From: Mycocentrospora acerina
Lineage: Eukaryota; Ascomycota; Dothideomycetes; Pleosporales
Assembly: GCA_022701365.1 (NCBI GenBank)
Contig: JAKUHH010000250.1
Location: forward strand, 62,001 to 126,000
Reading direction: 5' to 3'
Length of the DNA: 64,000 nt
Positions 36,201 to 47,857 of this stretch are shown here, piece after piece. How positions within the stretch are numbered: position 1 is the stretch's first letter; every line of letters begins with the position of its first letter. The notes beneath the pieces were generated by a model, which searched no databases, was not told where the DNA came from, and saw nothing but the letters and a program-made list of their open reading frames with translations. Position numbers and translations under genes: made by a program.

Positions 36201-36921
36201 TCATTTCTTTCATGGCAAGGCTGTCCAGTCTGTGCGCAACAAGCTTGCCGACAAGAGCAAGGTGACCATTCTCTAGCTGTAACTCCCGCGAGTCCTTCCC
36301 AACAACTTTTGTAGCCTCCGATGTTCCCAGGTAGGCGAATGCCGTCCTAGCGCACTCTGCCGTAGCAACCAAGCCAGGATCAGGGCCTGGTGTTATAAAC
36401 GACGAGTATGATGAAGACCGCCGTAGCACTGCTCGCTTCTGTGGCGAATTGACTGTCTGGGCAACAGAACGTTCTTTCAGTGCCTGCTGTGCGACCGCGG
36501 GGCTGTTGGCGCGGCCCGTCTGGGGCCTTCTTGGCTTGCGTGCATCGTTACTCTGAGTAGGCTTCGATTGGGAGGCATGTCGGGCAGCTGTCGTTGGTAG
36601 TTGGCTTTTCAGTGCGTTGGCAAGGTTCTTCAAAGTGGTATTTGCAACCTCGGTTGCTAATATGTATCTCTCTCTAGGTGTTAGCACGAATGTCGTCTGC
36701 TTGACAGCGTCTGACGGTGCCACAGTGGTCTTCCCCACTTTCCTCCGCGCCGGATCCTGAGCCACGACTCTGACATTTTCCTTTTGAGCTGATTCGTCTT
36801 GTTTTCGTAAAATGAGCTCCTGGAGCGCTGTGACAGTCGTATTCGAGCATGTCGACGTTGATCGCAAGTCCGCCCTTATGCTGTCGATGCGTGTGCTCAC
36901 CGCTAAGTCTTTCGTCGCCAT
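30251..36921 (-). CDS. ESP1: Separase (peptidase C50)
   Basis: Cysteine protease that opens cohesin at anaphase onset by cutting the Scc1/Rad21 kleisin; held by securin until APC/C acts. 2,206 aa from two exons on the minus strand, 36921-33662 and 33611-30251, joined over one 50-nt intron. The joined length is close to Aspergillus BimB, the well-known fungal homologue. The N-terminal two thirds is helical-repeat-like with few motifs, as in the family. The catalytic domain is at the C terminus: DKNLHAFPWESMPCL, then YFGHGSG with His2017, then LLFGCSSAHL with Cys2056, followed by GMLWDVTDKDCDRL. His and Cys are 39 residues apart, wider than the 26 in yeast Esp1. A lysine-rich insert (KTPAKKGKGKGK region) lies near the end. 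Residues about 320-355 form a basic RTTRGRKAASKPASR-type tract within exon 2. Confidence 0.96.
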
Positions 36922-38341
36922 CGGTTGCAGATGTATGAAGGTTTATCGTACGTAGTGATTCATGAGGTTCGGGTATTACTATACATTAAGAAAGCAGGGG
37001 ATGGAGTGGGGGGCACGAGTGTTGCGACGGAGTATGCTGAATCAGCCCAAGACGCGAGACGCGACAACATTAAACAAACAGGCAGCACTATTCGAGTTTA
37101 GCGTCATGGATCCTTAGTGCTTTACGTCATCCGAAAAACAACCACTAGATCACTTCTTCGATTTAGACTTGAAATTATCCATCGATAGTCTCATAGAAGT
37201 TTTACCTCGCTACATTCATTTCAGGAAAAATATTGAGAAAGATTAGCTGGATATTCAACAATCAGGAACACTAGAGTACCACACTTAACTTCACATTTTG
37301 CCACATGCTAGTTTGTCCATAGAGTCTGCAAAATGAAGAGATCAACGGAGCATCGACTGCGATGCAAATAGATTCATGTAGAGATCGAGAATTAATATTA
37401 GGCTCACCACAACTCCATGATAATCAAGGGTTCATAGGGTTGATTACTTGAATGATTGCTAATCATCGATTTTCGTACAGACTGAATGATTCTTGTCTAT
37501 TTCCTTTGTCTAATTTATTTAGCTTTGTATATTGTTGGAAATAAGCCTTATTATAACTTGGCTTTTCATGATGTCAGTACTCCCTACTTGCATCTGACTA
37601 TGTATTGAATATTTAAGTTTAAAATCAGAGTTATACAAGTTTCGTGTCTTTACGCAATGTGGCTTGGTCAAAAGAGAAAATTATTTTCCTACTTGTCTTC
37701 AAGAAGCATAGACATGCATGACAACGGCACCTATAGATTTTGAATAGCAAGTGTTGCAAGTCACCCATCGAGACAAGGTAGAAGCTGACAAAATCGAAGA
37801 CACAATGATATGTAGTTTATCGGCTACGGAAGTAGAGCAACAAATGACAAAATGAAGCCAAGGACGCACTCATCTATTTCATACCGCCAGCAGCATGAAA
37901 GAAAATAGTAATCTAAGTCGAGGTACAACATTGGACTTCTCCGGGTATTGGGGTATGAAGAAAATCGATGAAGAAAAAACAAGTCGGCGACAAATCTATG
38001 GACAAAAAACTAGAACTGTGTGCAGCCCAAACTCCAAGTGAACCGCCGTTAAGAAAATACGAGAAAATTCAAGGCACCGTAAAAAGCAAAGTTGACCTGG
38101 AGAACCTCGTATATGCTATCAATCCGAAGACCGAGTGCGTAGCGCGAAGAGGTTCGTGAAGCCTAATAGTGGTCTTAATCACGAATAAGCACCCCTGAAT
38201 GATATGCACGCCATGTATGCGCGTTGGGAGTTTGGGAAAATTGGCTGTATGGTCCGCAAACCACACATAGCACGAACGCATTTGGCGCTCTATCAAAGTC
38301 TTGACGTTGGCAACATTGAAGAAGCAAAAGTTTTCCCTAAA
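36922..38341. other. Intergenic, nothing recognised
   Basis: About 1.4 kb upstream of separase and downstream of the Arg/Ser-rich gene. Short open frames at 37968-38159 and 38069-38296 have no motif. AT-rich, with no repeat obvious by eye. Confidence 0.55.
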
Positions 38342-39319
38342 TCATCGCCTCGATCGTCTCGGCTGTGCAGCCCCATCCTCATACCCAGCGCTAGTCTGCG
38401 AACTGCTTACACAGTCCCAGTTGAAAGGAATCTGACTAGTGGGCAGAGTGACGCCTTCGTACCGCCTCAGCCTCTCGCGTCGCGGTGGCGGCGAAGCTTG
38501 TGAAAAAGCCTCTCGTCGAACATTTTCCAGGGCTTGATTCGTTGCAGCTAGCACAGCGAAGCGGCGGTCAGGTACGCGAAGTGCAGTCGTGTTAGGTGTG
38601 CGAGAGCGCGTCTGGCGCGAGGAAGGAGCTTGTCGATCGTGCTGACGTGAGCGGTGAGTGCGGTTATGAGATCGAGAAGACTCGGGGGATTCCTGACTGT
38701 GTATGGATCGGTGCTGACGTGAGGAGCGGTGGCTGCGTGGAGAAGAATCAAGCGCTTGGTAGTTGCTCCTGGACGGTGTTTTCGGCGGAGAAGGAGAGAA
38801 GAAGGACCATTTGGAGGGCTCAGACCTGAGGTTCTTTTTCGACCTTGAATGTCGTGGAGGATCACGCTTAGCTCCACGACCGCGTAGTGTGGACTGCGAT
38901 GTATGTTTCGGGTGCCGCTGGCGGTCGTGCTGACTTCTGTGGGGTCGCGGGTTCAACAACATCTCCTGCGATGAGTCTCCGCTGGCAGTTTCACCCGAGC
39001 GATGTCTTCTGACATGAGGTTGCGCATTTGGTTCTGACTTGTAATGTTCGCGAGCCCTGTGGACATCCTCGTATTGCGACCGTGGACGGTGTTGTTCTCT
39101 CTCGCGTCGCGGTGAACGTAGAGCATCATTTTCTTGAGAACTTCTTCTTCTGGGTGTTTCTTTTGATCTGCGCTTCTCTGATACCTCTGTAACAACTGCT
39201 TTCCCTCTACCATGAAGCGTGTTGTCTGATGGGGGACCCCGCTTCTTCTTCTCTTCCGATGATGGGTATTTGGGCTTCTTATTGCCTGAAAACCCAAAGC
39301 TCAGAGCAGACCAGCACAT
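38342..39319 (-). CDS. Arg/Ser-rich protein of unknown function
   Basis: Uninterrupted 325-codon frame that starts with a true ATG. The product is very basic and of low complexity: many RS, SR, RH and RRR pairs, SPPKTPSR-type sites and long hydrophilic runs, so it is probably disordered. The N terminus MCWSALSFGFSG is the only hydrophobic part. RS-rich proteins often act in RNA binding or splicing and are kinase targets, but I see no RRM or other folded domain, so function is open. The C-terminal 60 residues (FAVLAATNQALENVRREAF and RYEGVTLPTSQIPFNWDC) look more ordered and could be a conserved motif. Base use is coding-like and the flanks have stops. Real gene likely; annotation uncertain. 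Confidence 0.6.
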   Translation of the reverse strand: MCWSALSFGFSGNKKPKYPSSEEKKKRGPPSDNTLHGRGKAVVTEVSEKRRSKETPRRRSSQENDALRSPRREREQHRPRSQYEDVHRAREHYKSEPNAQPHVRRHRSGETASGDSSQEMLLNPRPHRSQHDRQRHPKHTSQSTLRGRGAKRDPPRHSRSKKNLRSEPSKWSFFSPSPPKTPSRSNYQALDSSPRSHRSSRQHRSIHSQESPESSRSHNRTHRSRQHDRQAPSSRQTRSRTPNTTALRVPDRRFAVLAATNQALENVRREAFSQASPPPRRERLRRYEGVTLPTSQIPFNWDCVSSSQTSAGYEDGAAQPRRSRR

Positions 39320-41238
39320 AGCGACCCAGAAAAGAACCTCAAATCACTATGCTCTCAACGATGGCATCCAAAGTATGAGCTCAGGTTGACGATGATTGTT
39401 TGCATACAGACGCGGGGAAGCTCGCGCAACGCAAAAGTACTCGCAGGTAACAAATAGGAGGTTTTTTCGTTAACGCGCAGCAGAAGTAAGGTTTCAGGCA
39501 AAGAAGTTTGAACAATGAGGCTTGAAGAAGAGAGAGGCTTGGATATTATGATCTCATGCACGCGAACAAAGACTCGGAAGGCCTCGTAAGGGAGCACACG
39601 GCTGCTTGCAGCGACGCCGAAGCCGTGTTCCAATAGACTGCATGGTCTGGAGCTAAACCAAGAAAACCCACCATAGAATTACCTTGCGTCCAGCTCTTGC
39701 GCTCCAATCAGAACCCACACTCCCTGATGGTGTACGAGAACCGGACTGATTCGCATGTTCGCGCACCTTGCGAGAGTGGCTTACCGGGGCCACATGACTC
39801 CTCTGTCCCAGCTGATCAGATAAGTCTTGCAACGCAGCAGTCAGTTTTTCGTAAAATAGACATGGTAGAATGCTCGAAATATGGAGCGGGGTGGCACGCT
39901 CGTTTTATATGTGCGCAGATGTAGCCTTTGAGACGACGTCTGCCTTCGAGGTGTACCTGCGTCCACTGCTACGTGGCACCTGTTGCTGTACAGAGCAAGG
40001 GCGGGCCGGAGCGGGACGATCCTGACTATACCACTGGAGGTGTGATGGGACCATACTAGCTGCAGGAGAAGACTTTGGTGTGGCTGGGCAGCTGACGTCG
40101 TTGGGATGTCTTATCGCTGGTGTCGTTATCGCTAGGCTCAACGACGTCATTCGCTGTCTTTGTTTGGGACTGGTTCTGGTACCTTGACGAGCTTCAACCA
40201 TGGACCTCGAGTCAATCCCGTAAGATCTAGCCACCACGCTCACTATGCACGGCCACGGGAGACTGCGCGTTCCTGCTTTCTCAGCGATGGTGCAGCATGG
40301 GGCGCTTTGGTATACTTGGTTCGCTGACCCATCTAACCGAATGCGACGGACAGATTATTGTTGGACAGAAGCTACCAGCCAATGATGGTGTCAAAGCAGC
40401 GTTTCCTCTTCAACATTGTGGCGCATTCAATGAAGGTCCAAAAGCATATTCTAGAGATTTACTGCATCCTAGCTATGATAAAATCAATGTTATTGGGGCT
40501 ACCGACGCTCTTAGGGGTGCAGTCACATACTTGTTGCCCAGTCAAGGTGCCTGCCATGCGAGCCCTGGAAGAAAAAGTAGTGCTGATCGTACAGCAGTAA
40601 GACGTGGGCGTCATCAACACGCAAGACTACCAGTTTCAAATGCAGGAATGAGATGGCATGTTCATAGTACCGAAGTGTGAAAACCCGTGATTAGAATAAG
40701 CCTTTATAGTCCGGATCCAGTTTGAGAAATAGCTCTCATTTATTCGCTTCGGAGAATAGTTACTAGTGATCTCAAATTCACCACGATTCATCACGTAAAA
40801 ACTAACGAGTTTTGAGCTTTCTAAAATAGTTGCAGATAGTAGTGATTTCCATGGTAAAGTTATGAATGGTCTAAGCCACAGCTTGATCTCCTCCTAATTC
40901 TGTTTGCGCGAGTCCTGTGCACTTGAAGACTCACTTGGATAGCATTTCACAATGCAGTTTTGCATCCATACTTGAAGCACCGACTTGAATTGATTTCGCG
41001 TCTTTTCCAAAAATCAATCATATCTTTGAGAGAATTCATGTCCATGCGGGTAATCTCTCCCTCATCACATTGCAACTCTCAATCCGTCAAGCGGGAATAA
41101 CAACTTAACGCCGATGAGCGGGGTCTATGCAACACCCTACATTCGTCATCAAGACACTTCACCATAGTTCTGATGTCTGACGTCTCATCCTGAAGTTCAT
41201 TACAACAATCTCCTTTGTATTCGACAAGAGCCATTAAG
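39320..41238. other. Intergenic, nothing certain
   Basis: About 1.9 kb. A minus-strand frame (39905-40243) and a plus-strand frame (40297-40680) are open but match nothing known to me. The first lacks an ATG at its first codon. I do not call genes here. The promoter of the aldo-keto reductase must lie near 41000-41230. Confidence 0.5.
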
Positions 41239-42337
41239 ATGCCCCTCATTGCACAAAACCCCAAAGACCGTGTCATCTTGGGATTGATGACGTTTGGTGA
41301 GGATCGCTTTGTGTAACTGAAAGTCTCCTGCTGACGCTGCCAAAGGCCCCGATGAGTCATCAGGCGCTCGCATAACGGACTTTGATGAGTTCACAAAGCA
41401 TCTCGACTATTTCCAGTCCCAGGGCTATGATGAGATTGATACGGCTAGAGCGTACGTGGGAGGCAAGCAAGAGGCCTGGACACGTGATGCCAAATGGCAA
41501 GATCGCGGCTTTACGCTCGCCACCAAAGTCTACCCATATAAACCTGGTGTTCACAAGCCTGACCAGCTGAAAGAGCACTTCAACACGTCTCTGAAGGAAC
41601 TCGGCGCTAAGACTGTGGATATCTTCTACCTCCATGCACCGGATCGGTCTGTACCCTTTGAGGAGACACTGGAGGCCGTGAATACTCTTCACAAGCAAGG
41701 CAGTTTTGTTCAATTGGGCCTCTCAAACTTTGCAGCATGGGAAGTTGCCGAGGTATGGAACATTTGTAATGAGAGGGGATGGGTCAAGCCCACGATTTAT
41801 CAGGCCATGTACAATGCCATCAGTGAGTGAAACACCTGGGTACGCGAGAAATAGAGCTGACAATTGAAAGCTCGCGCCATTGAACCCGAACTTATTCCTT
41901 GCTGCCGAAAATACAAGATTGACATTGTTGTCTATAACCCACTTGCAGGCGGCCTCTTCTCTGGAAAGATCAAGTCTGTCGATATCGCGCCTGATGAGGG
42001 CCGTTTTTCCAACAAATCTCAGAACGTAGGTTCAATGTATCGAGACCGTTACTTTAAAGATGCTACTTTCAAGGCATTGCAATTAATAGAAGGCACTGCG
42101 CAAAAACACAACCTCACGTTGCTCGAAATCGCACTAAGGTGGTGTGTGCATCACTCGGAACTGAAGACCCGTGTAAAGGGAGGAAATGATGGAGTCATCA
42201 TTGGTGTCAGCCGATTTGAGCAACTGGAAGGAAATCTGGCGGATCTAGAAAAGGGACCACTGCCTGAGGAGGTGGTGAAAACGTTAGATGAAGCATGGTT
42301 GATTGCAAAGGCTTCTGCTCCTACGTACTGGCGTTAG
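41239..42337 (+). CDS. Aldo-keto reductase, AKR7 (aflatoxin-aldehyde-reductase-like)
   Basis: Cytosolic NADPH-dependent aldehyde reductase, 333 aa. Exons are 41239-41296, 41346-41822 and 41871-42337 (introns 49 and 48 nt). The start was chosen because the short first exon gives the N-terminal strand VILGLMTFG that the family needs. Catalytic residues are present: D51 and Y56 (DTARAY), K80 (LATKV) and H116 (FYLHAPD). QLGLSNFAAWEVAEV, YQAMYNAI joined to TRAIEPELIPCCRKY, and the C-terminal GVSRFEQLEGNL loop are AKR7 features. The protein ends in PTYWR, like other AKR7 enzymes. AKR7 members reduce dialdehydes, including mycotoxin-derived ones, but in most fungi this is general aldehyde detoxification. 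No biosynthetic neighbours are present. Confidence 0.94.
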
Positions 42338-45300
42338 GGACTAGACCAACTCAATAGGCATTATATCAAAGATCAAGTGAGATAATCGTTCAAACCCTCT
42401 ACTGAGCACATGATGGTGCTACTTGGATGATGTATGAATATGTGCTGTCAACCAACACTGGTGTACTATCACATGTGTGAGCACATGAGCACCCAGCGTC
42501 TATATAGCCTCCTATGTTTATACTCATAGTAATACAATATGTTCCTCCTTCAATTGATCCCTAGCATATGCTGGAGCCTACTGGATAAACAAATTCAGGT
42601 GTCTCTACATGGAGTGTTCACAACCATAATTTAAAAAAATAGTTTCCTCAGTTTGCATGTCATGGGTTGATTGCAATATTTCTACCTTTTTGCCTTACTT
42701 TTAATCCTTAGACTTGTTCCGTCTCCGCCGCAATTGCGCTCAACCTCATTCTTACGAGTTTCATCAATGGTCTCCATTACTAAGTTTCATAACTTGAGAT
42801 TTCACAATCAGTCAAGTCATGCTTGAACTTTCTGCGGAAAATATATAACCTTGGTAGCGAACCGCATATAAGAATGAATTGCTCATTAGTTAATAAGTAA
42901 AATGTGTATCTCAAGGTGTCAAAGTAAGATATCAAAATATTCTTGCCTCGGAAAATGTTTGTCAATGTTTTGCAATAAAATCTCTAATTAAGCCCATGCG
43001 ATTTGAAACGTTAATGTGACCTAGAAGATTAATCTTCACCCAGGTTTGTGTTCTAAACAAACAGACAATTGATATTTAATCTTCAAGCACGCATGGGATG
43101 ATCAATCGAACGGTTACTAAATCTGACGAAGAAACGTCTTCTCTCGTCTCCAGCAGTACCACTTTAAATCTCTTGCTGTTGTTTATTCGAATCTGAAAAA
43201 GGAGTATTTAGTGAAATTTACAATACATAGAAATACTTGTACAAGCTGTAGTTTGCTTGAATTTGTGTTTCCGTACTTCCTAAGAAAAGCAAGTGTCATG
43301 TTAACACTTTCACTGTACTTTGGTGAAGCTTCGGAAGTTTCAACACATTCAAAATCAACAGGCAAAACCTTGACATGGCTTTAGATTCATGGATCAACTT
43401 AGAGAAGTAGCAATACAATCCAGCGGTCAGCTTGTATTGGTTTTTTCGAATAATACTCGAGGCTCGTCCGAGATGGTGTAATACCATCAAATATTGGTAG
43501 ACAAAAAGAACAATGCGAAGAGAGTCATCGAGTGCCTGGAGAGAGACTCAAACTTGTTTCTAGTATCTCTTTCAACTCTTACCAAAGGCTGTGAAAGGGT
43601 GAAGCTTCTTTCTCGTCGCTTTTTTACCGATTCCACAATCTCAGGCGTGGTATTTTCTTTAATTATAGGAGGTACTTGACATCATACATGTGCTTTTTTG
43701 AAAAGATGTTTGAAAAATTGTCCCTACGAATTGTCTTAGTAGACCATTATCCATCGAAGCAGTCATAGTTAAGCCGGCTCCAGATAATTGGTACACATGT
43801 TGCAAGCTCAAAAACCGTTCATTTTCGGAATTCGCGAGTAACCATCTTCAGGTTGTTCAAGTGCATAACACGAACGATGACTGCTGAGTCTGTCTAGATA
43901 AAGTCAACAATATCGACTCAGAGCCCGATTTAAAGGACGTCCTTGGGAAAGTAGCAGGTGTCGGAGAATGCGCCCAAATCTATGGGTTCGCCTGCTTGTA
44001 GCGCAAGTGGGCTTTTTTGCTACAAAAGGCGGTGTTTCAAAGAAAAATTGGAACATTTATTTGCTCGATATGGTAGAGTAGTTCTTGAGTGCGTCTTTGC
44101 TCATACCAAACTACTCTGAAGCCATCAAGCGAATTCCGAGTAATATGCTAGCTAGAGGCTACAACACTAGCATTGCGACCGCCAGGTATTTTCTCTTCCG
44201 TTAGGATAAGTACGGGGCAATCGTTCGAAGAAGTAGAATGGAGGAGGTCCTCCGGGAACTCGAGATGGAGCAATACATCGAGTTAGCTATTGAGATGAGC
44301 TAGCCGGCTGAGCAGGTAGTGAAACTTCTTCGAATGCAGCATATTATGAGCTTCAATGTCGGACTATCCAAAAGCAGCACTCTGAATACACGTAAGTAGT
44401 TTGGTTTCAGATTCAATCTTCGAAAGGTTCAATGGAATAGCCTAAAGGACCCGTTTACGTGAAGAGTCTTTGCAGACATCAACATCTGCCATCGTGCCCG
44501 GCTAGCTGTCGCAGTATATCAACCAAAGAAAGGGATATAGATATGTGCATACGCTCGGCATCTAGTGGAAGATATCGATCAAGTCTCCATGATATTTCAT
44601 GAGCCCATTCGTTCCGGTCTGAGCATCGCCGAGTTCTTGCAAGAGTCCACGTCGACCGAACTTGCACCGGCAGTCGACTACATATCTGTAATGCTTATGA
44701 GGGCAGAGCTGAAACGTACTCAAGGCGTCGAATTAGGGATTCTGCCTGGCGCAGCTGATATCGCATGGCAATACATGTCCTGGGCCAAGTCTTTCTACTT
44801 GCTTAGCAGGTACAATATCTTGATATGGAGAGGCTGGAAACCCCCGGCGACATCCGCTCTCGAAATTGGTTTAGCGTTTTACAACTATTCTCAAAAAAAG
44901 CTGCGATGTAATATTGGTAGGGCAGAGAAAAGGACAATACCTAATGTCAGTCAATAAATGTAGTGCGAGCACGAGCGAGCGTCAGGTGATGTCGCAATTT
45001 GATTACGTCATTTCCCGAAGTTTTGAACCCGCCGAAGTAATTCGTCTCCAAAGACTTGGTGTAAAAAGCGAATTAAATCGCATGTGCAAACGTCAAAACA
45101 ACACCTGGACAGAGTACATAGTGTCTGTAATTTCGTGATAAAAGTATGTACCTGGGAAGTTTGATGAGTGTGTGCACTTTCGCTGATGAAGAAGGGCCCG
45201 TGAGTGTCGGCGAACATGTCAGTGGCAAGATCTAAATGGTTTCCACAATGCCACCTTCCAAGAGCACATAAGCTCTGCCTGCAAGGCTTGGACATACTTA

Positions 45301-45647
45301 GCACTCTTGACATGCTTGTTTATCATGGTTAGGATCGTCCACCTTCCTAATCAGGCGCTAGTGGCCGGTGCTTTCCCGTTTAGAACCTCTCTTTGCGAGC
45401 ATCATTCCACGAACGGCGAATCGCAACAGAGCGCAGACTTTCTGATGCTTGCTTGAGTCTGTGAACTACGGCACAGCACGACCTTCCTTTTGAGGTTACC
45501 TGCGAGTTTACAACGGTACTCACGGTCCGCGATGAAGGAGATAAATAGACCACGAAGACGCCAACATGTACTGTTTCTCCTCATCTCCTTCTCTGACAAC
45601 AATCCGAGGACTTCCAAATTTCGTTATCGTGTCAAGTGCTGTTCACG
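42338..45647. other. Gene-poor AT-rich stretch with LTR-like fragment
   Basis: About 3.3 kb without a recognisable gene. It holds the second LTR-like fragment (42446-42560). A plus-strand frame (44565-44957) and an upstream stop-broken stretch (about 44150-44400, with a charged helical segment near 44237-44300) look like possible decayed coding DNA, but I cannot assign a family. Confidence 0.5.
42446..42560 (+). repeat. Diverged LTR-like repeat, copy 2
   Basis: Counterpart of 7747-7860. It starts TGTCAACCAACACTGG, has CACATGAGCACCCAGC, a CTATATAG box and GTTCCTCCTT after it. The TGT start is intact here but altered in copy 1. It lies about 100 bp downstream of the aldo-keto reductase stop. 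No retroelement coding region flanks it. Confidence 0.55.
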
Positions 45648-47603
45648 ATGCAGATCACACAGGCACTATTGGTGGCACTAGCTGCCCAGGCCGCGGCGAC
45701 TCCCATTCGAGCACGCTCGTCTTACAGCGTCAAGGAGACTCACTACGTTCCTCAGGAATGGACCAAGTTGGAGCGTTCTCACGGATCGAAGACGATTCAG
45801 CTGCAGATTGGTCTCAAGCAGGGACGATTTGAGGAGCTTGACCGTCACTTGCACGAAGGTACGAAACATCACCCTGCCGACTAATATCCGCAATGCGCCC
45901 CATATCTTAATGGAAAAAAATAAAGTTTATTGCGATTCTATATTTGAAAACACCAAAAGCGAGCATTGCTAATTGTAGTAGTGTCTGATCCTGACCACAA
46001 GCGATATGGTCAGCACCTCAGCGCTGACGAGGTAGACGCACTTGTTGCACCTACGTCCGAAACGCATGATCTTGTTCACGAGTGGCTCCGTGAGAACGGC
46101 GTCACAGAATTTGGCTACAGCTCTGCCAAGGACTGGATTATCGTCCACCTTCCCATTGAGATGGTTGAGCGTCTGTTGGATGCTGAGTACCACAACTACA
46201 AGCATAACGATGGCTCCATTGTGGCCCGTACGACCGCCTGGTCGCTTCCCCGTCACCTCCACGACCACATCGATGCTATTCAGCCAACAACGTCATTCTT
46301 CCGGGGTGCAGCGCAAGCAGCTACCTGGGTAGACAAGGCTGTTACTGTGCCTGCGAGCTACCAGCCTCCCAAGAACCAGACCATTGCAAGCGTTTGCAAC
46401 GTGACTTCAGTCACCCCTGAGTGCTTCTCGACCTTGTACAACATCAAGGGATACAAGACTCAAGCCGACAAGAAGAACTCGATCGGATTCACCAACTACC
46501 TTGGCGAAATTCCCATCCGCCCGGATACTAAGCTCTTCTTGCAGAAGTACCACCCCGAGGCTGTGTCTCAGGCCTATGACTTCAAGCAGCTTTCTATCGA
46601 CAACGGCCCTGTACAGGACACCGGTCTGACCTACAACCAATCCACTGTTGATGGCATCAGCCGCGAGGCCAATCTTGACGTCCAGGCCATCGCTGGTATC
46701 AGCGGAAAGCTCCCAATCACCAGCTACTCCACTGGTGGCAGGCCTCCAATCGTGTTCGACGCGGCAACCCAGGAAAACACCAACGAGCCCTACCTCGTCT
46801 GGGTGAACTGGCTGCTCAGCCAGAAGAGCATTCCCGCAATAATCAGCACGTCATACGGCGAGCCTGAACAAACCGTTCCCCAAGCATATGCTGAGCGTGT
46901 CTGCAAGCAGTTCGCTCAGGTCGGCGCTCGCGGCACAACCCTCTTCTTCTCCTCTGGTGACTCTGGTCTTGGTGGAACAAACAAGTGCTACACCAACGAC
47001 GGAAAGAAAACCTACCAGTTTATTCCCGACTTCCCCGCCTCTTGCCCATACGTCACCACCGTCGGTGCCACCATGAACTTTGAGCCCGAGGAGGCTGTTT
47101 ACCGCGCAGCTCGCAACACCAGCACCGGCTTCCACGACTTGTACGCCGGCGGCAGTGGTTTCAGCAACTACTTCACCCGTCCTTCTTACCAGGACAAGGT
47201 TGTTCCCAAGTACGTTAAGGCTCTCGGGGAGCAATACAAGGGCCTGTACAACACCACTGGACGTGCCTACCCAGATCTTGCAGCCCAGGGCTTGTACTTT
47301 GCGTACTTCTGGAACGGAACTGAGGGTGCTATCAGCGGAACTTCTGCGTCTACACCCCTCACTGCTGGAATCTTCTCCCTCGTCAACGACGCGCTGCTTG
47401 CGTCTGGAAAGTCCACACTCGGCTGGCTCAACCCCTGGTTGTACAAGAAGGGATACAAGGGCTTGAACGATATCACCAAGGGCGTCAGCCACGGCTGCAA
47501 CGTTGATGGTTTCCCCGCCACCGAGGGATGGGACCCAGTCACTGGATTTGGAACCCCTAACCTCCCCAAGCTTATCAAGGAGGCTGGTGCGAAGGATCAT
47601 TAG
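45648..47603 (+). CDS. Secreted sedolisin (tripeptidyl-peptidase, S53)
   Basis: Acid serine-carboxyl peptidase of family S53, 610 aa, secreted; members release tripeptides from protein N termini at low pH. Exons are 45648-45858 and 45982-47603. The signal peptide is residues 1-17. A pro-domain follows (VPQEWTKLERSHGSKTIQLQIGL ... VSDPDHKRYGQHLSADEV). The catalytic set is complete: E299 and D303 (REANLD) and the nucleophile near S525 in SGTSAS, with the calcium-site region near the end (GWDPVTGFGTPN). The intron acceptor is TAGTAG: splicing at the first AG adds one Val (in frame), at the second gives the usual EVSDPDH; I used the second. There are several N-glycosylation sequons (NVT, NQS, NTS, NGT). 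It stands next to other cell-surface or secreted hydrolases, but 2 kb of unrelated genes separate them. Confidence 0.95.
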
Positions 47604-47857
47604 AGAGTTGAGGAGAACTGAAGTTTGTTTTGAACGATGGGTTTCTATGGAAGCGTATCAAAATAGAAAGTATATAATCTAAGATGTCCATTATTCATTG
47701 TGATTGACTTTGTGTAACGCGGCTGATTGCTAATTGTTATGCGATGCATTGATGCTGAGTTGACTTATTTTACTCTGACGTGGTGCATCGAGTTGACATG
47801 CATATGATGGTGCAAGCTCGAGCAGATGTCTTCATACTGAAAGGATTCAGATGAGTC

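Noticed and set aside
39905..40243. 112-codon minus-strand frame
   Set aside because: No ATG at its first codon, low-complexity product, no homologue recognised.
40297..40680. 127-codon plus-strand frame with ATG
   Set aside because: No motif, no coding-like pattern and no splice partners; a chance frame is more likely.
46851..47600. 249-codon minus-strand frame opposite the sedolisin
   Set aside because: Shadow of the strongly biased sedolisin coding sequence; no start context or family.
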